NCBI RefSeq assembly: GCF_040358985.1
Contig: NZ_CP132932.1
Span: forward strand, 310,001 to 374,000
Reading direction: 5' to 3'
From: Tunturibacter empetritectus
Lineage (GTDB): Bacteria > Acidobacteriota > Terriglobia > Terriglobales > Acidobacteriaceae
Length of the DNA: 64,000 bases
The notes under the pieces were generated by a model. It searched no databases. It was given only the letters and a program-made list of their open reading frames with translations, and was not told the origin of the DNA. Below are positions 61,173-64,000 of this stretch, in pieces. A program made the translations under genes and the position numbers. Each line of letters opens with the position of its first letter. Within the stretch, counting starts at the first letter, position 1.

Positions 61173-61202
61173 AGCATACTGAATGACCATTCAGTCCGTC
61201 AA
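61173..61202 (-). promoter_or_regulatory. fad operon promoter with operator-like palindrome in the spacer
   Basis: On the minus strand: TTGACG (-35, plus positions 61197-61202), an 18-bp spacer, TATGCT (-10, 61173-61178). The spacer region contains ACTGAATGACCATTCAGT (61178-61195), a near-palindrome with arms ACTGAATG and CATTCAGT. The arm TGAATG resembles TetR-type FadR operators of Gram-positive bacteria (recalled, unverified). A repressor there would block RNA polymerase. Confidence 0.7.
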
Positions 61203-61378
61203 GTAAACAGTCCTTCAATTTGGCAAATCACTCATTGCAAATGGGTAACAGCCGCTTGGCAGCAGCGCCTCACAAGCCAATCCCTTTACCCGAGGTCAGC
61301 CACTGCGACCACTCCAGCCCTCACGCAAGGCATACCCGTGCCGCAGTCGAGCAACCTGCCGCTACCATCCAATACCGC
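61203..61378. other. Gene-free region between fad promoter and GH105 gene
   Basis: No gene. It contains the region upstream of the fad -35 and the downstream end of the GH105 transcript. Confidence 0.4.
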
Positions 61379-62632
61379 CTAATGCCTCGACGCCGCGAGT
61401 CGATGCATCTCAGATCCCGCCATCAGGAACCCACCCACGCCATATACATAGCTGGCCGAAAGCTTGAACTTGCCCGGCTGCGCATCAATCGGCTGAATCG
61501 AACCCAGCCGCCCATCCGCATAGATGTGTCCAAGCATTCCCTTCCACGACCTCTCCACCACCGGAAGATAAGTCTTGCGATCGAGAATCTTTTCATTGAT
61601 CCCGTACGCCATCGCAAACGTAAAGAACGCCGACCCCGACACCTCCGGCAGTTCGTAAGACTCAGGATCCAGCAGCCCTGACCGCCACAGTCCATCTGGG
61701 CTCTGAATCGCCGCCAGCCTCTCCGCCATCTCGCGAAACTGCGCCACATACTTCGGCCGCGAAGGATAGTCCGCCGGCATAATCCGCAGCACATTCACCA
61801 GTGCACCCATCACCCAGCCATTCCCGCGCGACCAGAAGATCGGCTTGCCGTTCTCCTGCTTCTGCGTAAAGTACCGGCTGTCGCGAAAGTAAAGATGCTC
61901 CTGCGGACTGTAGAGACTCCCCGATGTAAGCCACCACTCATGATCCATATAGTCCAGATACTTCCGGTCATTCGTAATCGCATACATCCGCAAGAGCACC
62001 GGTGGCGACATGAACAGCGCATCGCACCACCACCACAGCAGCTTGTTCGGATCATCCTCTCGCACAATCAGACGATCCAGTATCGCCTTCGTATCCGCCA
62101 TCCGCACCGGCTGCCGATCGTCGCGATAGAGATCCAGAAAAGCCTGCCCCAATGCCTGATCATCGGCATGAGGAAACCGAGCATCGAGCAGCGTCCAATC
62201 CGACCGCTCCGCCAGATGCAGCACTGCATCGCGATACTTCGGATCGCCGGTCGTCTTCGAAGCCGCCAGCAGCCCGTCGTAGAGCGCCGCAAACGTCCAC
62301 TGCTTATTGAAGTGCGGCTCTGCATAAGCAACCTGCCAGTCCGCAACCTTCTTTATCGCCGCATCGATCGCCTTCGGCTTCAACTCACTCGAGAGTCCCG
62401 TCGCCAGCGGCCCAGGATCATCCGGCGCATCGCCCGCCGCGTTCCCGTCCACCGGCACAACGTTCGCCGCAGGAGCCACCACCGGAGCACTCTGCGCCAA
62501 GACGCCCATCGAAGCAGCGCTAACAAGCACACCAAAAACAAACCCACGCGAAGTTCTTGCCACCAATCGAGCCCGCGAACCAGCACCAGCACCCTGCAAC
62601 CGCATCCCAAAATCCGAAAGAAACATCGTCAT
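61379..62632 (-). CDS. GH105 unsaturated rhamnogalacturonyl hydrolase
   Basis: 417 residues. Signal-like region FVFGVLVSAASMGVLAQS (about 30-47). The alpha/alpha-barrel shows WTFAALYDGLLAASK, HADDQALGQAFLDLYRDD (a proposed catalytic Asp region), WWWCDALFMSPPVLLRM, DHEWWLTSGSLYS and IFWSRGNGWVMGALVNVL, which match YteR/YesR. The family removes delta-4,5-unsaturated galacturonyl from pectin (rhamnogalacturonan) fragments. It starts right after the ROK gene (stop and start abut), so the two are coupled. Confidence 0.9.
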   Translation of the reverse strand: MTMFLSDFGMRLQGAGAGSRARLVARTSRGFVFGVLVSAASMGVLAQSAPVVAPAANVVPVDGNAAGDAPDDPGPLATGLSSELKPKAIDAAIKKVADWQVAYAEPHFNKQWTFAALYDGLLAASKTTGDPKYRDAVLHLAERSDWTLLDARFPHADDQALGQAFLDLYRDDRQPVRMADTKAILDRLIVREDDPNKLLWWWCDALFMSPPVLLRMYAITNDRKYLDYMDHEWWLTSGSLYSPQEHLYFRDSRYFTQKQENGKPIFWSRGNGWVMGALVNVLRIMPADYPSRPKYVAQFREMAERLAAIQSPDGLWRSGLLDPESYELPEVSGSAFFTFAMAYGINEKILDRKTYLPVVERSWKGMLGHIYADGRLGSIQPIDAQPGKFKLSASYVYGVGGFLMAGSEMHRLAASRH

Positions 62633-62634
62633 CC

Positions 62635-63807
62635 CTAAACCAGGCTCCCATTCATCACCAGCGCCACCGCACTCCGCAGGCGCGCCGTATTTCCTTCGAA
62701 CGCAGGCCGCAGCCGCGGCGCCTTCGAAAGAGCATTCTGTTTTAGCTCCGCCTCAACAATTGGCCCAAACAGATACCACGCAGCCGTAATATCCCCAACC
62801 ACCACGATCTCGCTCGGAGCGAGCGCATTCGCAACCATTCTCAGTCCACGCCCAAGAAACGAAGACATCTTCTCCAGAGCCTTTACCGCATTGGCGTCAT
62901 GCGACTGCGCCATCTTCACCAACGCCGCAAAGGTAGGCGGCGCACTCGCTCCACTTATCTCCTCGTAGTAGCGCAGCCCCGCGCGATTCGAGCTCACCGT
63001 CTCCCAGCACCCTCGCCCCCCGCATCCGCACCGCGGCCCGTTCATCTCCATCTGCACATGGCCAAACTCTCCCGCCATGCCGTTCGCCCCGCGCAGCACC
63101 TGCCCATTCGCAAAGATCCCCGTCCCAATCCCCTCCGACACATTCACCACCACAAGGTCATGCAACCCATCGCTATCGCCAAACCAAACCTCCGACAGCG
63201 CGCACGCATTCGCAACGTTATCCATCTCAACCCGCAGCCCCGTGGCTTTCTGAATCCGCGACTTGATACTCGAGATCGGCCACTTCAGATTCGGCGCAAA
63301 GATCGGCTCATCCCGCAGCGGATCGGCACGCCCCGGCAGGCTAATCCCGATTCCGTCAAACGACTTATCACTATGTGCCGCCATCAGCTTGCGAATCGCA
63401 GCAATAATCGGCTGAATCGCCTTCTTCGGATCCTCCGGCAGCTCCACCACATTCTGCGCCACAATCTTGCCGCCAAGGTCGGTCACCGCAACCGTCGTCT
63501 GCGACGGATGAATATCCAGCGCAATCACAGCACGCTGATGATTCAGCTCCAGAAACGTCGGCCTGCGTCCCCGCGGTGGCCGCCCCGTCGAGCCCTCCAG
63601 AATCCACCTCTCCTTAATCAGATCCTCCACAATCAGCGAAACCGTGCTGCGCTGCAGGCCTGAGACCCGGGCAAGATCAGCACGCGAGAGTGGCTGCCGG
63701 GTGCGAACCAGGTTGAAGACAAGATTCCGGTTGATCTGGCGTGGCGTTTTATTCGACGCGCTCTGCCTGCGGGTAAAGGTGAATCGAGTCGATTGTGTGG
63801 TGGGCAT
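62635..63807 (-). CDS. ROK-family transcriptional regulator
   Basis: 390 residues. N-terminal winged HTH (LSRADLARVSGLQRSTVSLIVEDLI) and a ROK sugar-kinase-like domain with the zinc motif RCGCGGRGCWE and the ATP-site-like GIGTGIFANGQVLRGANGMAGEFGHVQM. ROK regulators bind sugars and control sugar-utilisation operons. Here it precedes the GH105 gene, so it likely regulates pectin-fragment use and is autoregulated. Catalytic kinase activity is not expected in most HTH-ROK proteins. Confidence 0.93.
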   Translation of the reverse strand: MPTTQSTRFTFTRRQSASNKTPRQINRNLVFNLVRTRQPLSRADLARVSGLQRSTVSLIVEDLIKERWILEGSTGRPPRGRRPTFLELNHQRAVIALDIHPSQTTVAVTDLGGKIVAQNVVELPEDPKKAIQPIIAAIRKLMAAHSDKSFDGIGISLPGRADPLRDEPIFAPNLKWPISSIKSRIQKATGLRVEMDNVANACALSEVWFGDSDGLHDLVVVNVSEGIGTGIFANGQVLRGANGMAGEFGHVQMEMNGPRCGCGGRGCWETVSSNRAGLRYYEEISGASAPPTFAALVKMAQSHDANAVKALEKMSSFLGRGLRMVANALAPSEIVVVGDITAAWYLFGPIVEAELKQNALSKAPRLRPAFEGNTARLRSAVALVMNGSLV

Positions 63808-64000
63808 TGTTTAGCTTTCGTGTCTCATAAAATCAATCGGCGAAACCATATCAAACATACCAACTGGGCAAAACTCGAACTCAAGCTCAGCCGTTCGAAA
63901 TCGTTCTCGAGCAGCCGTCGCTTGACATCTTTGGCGACGAGTCTTTATACCACCGCAGCTCCACCATTTTGTAGATACTTTGAATTATTGTTTTGAGGAC
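63808..64000. other. Gene-free region at the right edge
   Basis: Upstream of the ROK gene. It contains a consensus promoter pointing rightwards (next entry) but no gene start within the window. Confidence 0.5.
63922..63950 (+). promoter_or_regulatory. Strong rightward promoter at window edge
   Basis: TTGACA (63922-63927), 17-bp spacer, TTATAC (63945-63950). It should drive a gene beyond the right edge. Confidence 0.65.

Noticed and set aside
58798..61182. Very long plus-strand open frame antisense to the FadN-like gene (794 codons)
   Set aside because: Arg/His/Leu-rich composition is a GC-codon shadow of the real minus-strand gene; no domain seen.

Overview
The window reads as chromosomal DNA of an acidobacterium, most like the Terriglobia (Granulicella/Edaphobacter/Terriglobus relatives). 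This is inferred from high GC, dense coding on both strands, and gene content: futalosine-pathway MqnC, a secreted S53 (sedolisin) protease, a phosphoesterase beside a YVTN propeller protein, a CotA-like copper oxidase, a GH105/ROK pair and TTG/GTG starts. No rRNA, prophage, CRISPR array or intact transposase was found. One tRNA (Asn) is present. About 55 protein genes are supported.

Layout. 0-10.6 kb: two convergent glycosyltransferases, a Tat-exported multicopper oxidase, a secreted phosphoesterase with its YVTN neighbour, mqnC, and a LytTR response regulator with its LytS-type kinase. 10.6-12.6 kb: a small AT-richer accessory islet with a lone GIY-YIG nuclease and an unknown protein. 12.6-20.8 kb: RND efflux adaptor and pump, a convergent AraC regulator, a zinc alcohol dehydrogenase, a 600-bp repeat-rich gap, a CAP-domain secreted protein and tRNA-Asn. 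21-34 kb: WecG/TagA glycosyltransferase, a GDP-mannose-3,5-epimerase-like protein, a DUF3011 protein, an amino-acid type binding protein, an MscS channel, a STAS protein, two separated dipeptide-type permeases (DppC-like and DppB-like on opposite strands), a phosphodiesterase, an aldo/keto reductase and a CorC/HlyC-type membrane protein. 34-46.4 kb: trxA, thrB-thrC, modABC, murB, a bacilliredoxin, an unusual AAA+/Fis regulator, a DUF885 peptidase-like protein, proC and ctaA. 46.4-54.8 kb: a secreted protein with 11-residue repeats, an ECF sigma operon, ppk1, the sedolisin and a HAD phosphatase. 55-64 kb: a fatty-acid beta-oxidation operon (fadB-like, fadA, DUF3592-like, fadE) with a palindrome lying inside its promoter, then a ROK regulator with a GH105 glycosidase.

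The most unusual feature is a dispersed palindromic element of up to about 190 bp, seen three times (7406-7518, 16963-17154, 37901-38079). It is built of several small hairpins with compensating base changes. One copy supplies the last 14 codons and the stop codon of two unrelated convergent genes. Another lies between modA and modB, where it could differentially stabilise the binding-protein mRNA. Also notable: a helically phased CAC/CACCAC array at 19571-19652, an 11-residue-repeat (LEA-like) secreted protein, a sigma54-activator-like AAA+ protein lacking the GAFTGA loop, and a divergent thrC/modA pair whose start regions overlap.

Working relationships: thrB/thrC complete threonine synthesis; modABC imports molybdate; the fad genes form one beta-oxidation operon probably controlled by a TetR-type repressor; the ROK regulator and GH105 enzyme form a pectin-fragment utilisation unit; LytS/LytTR is a two-component pair; the ECF sigma factor is co-transcribed with a small membrane protein and a 65-residue coiled-coil protein.
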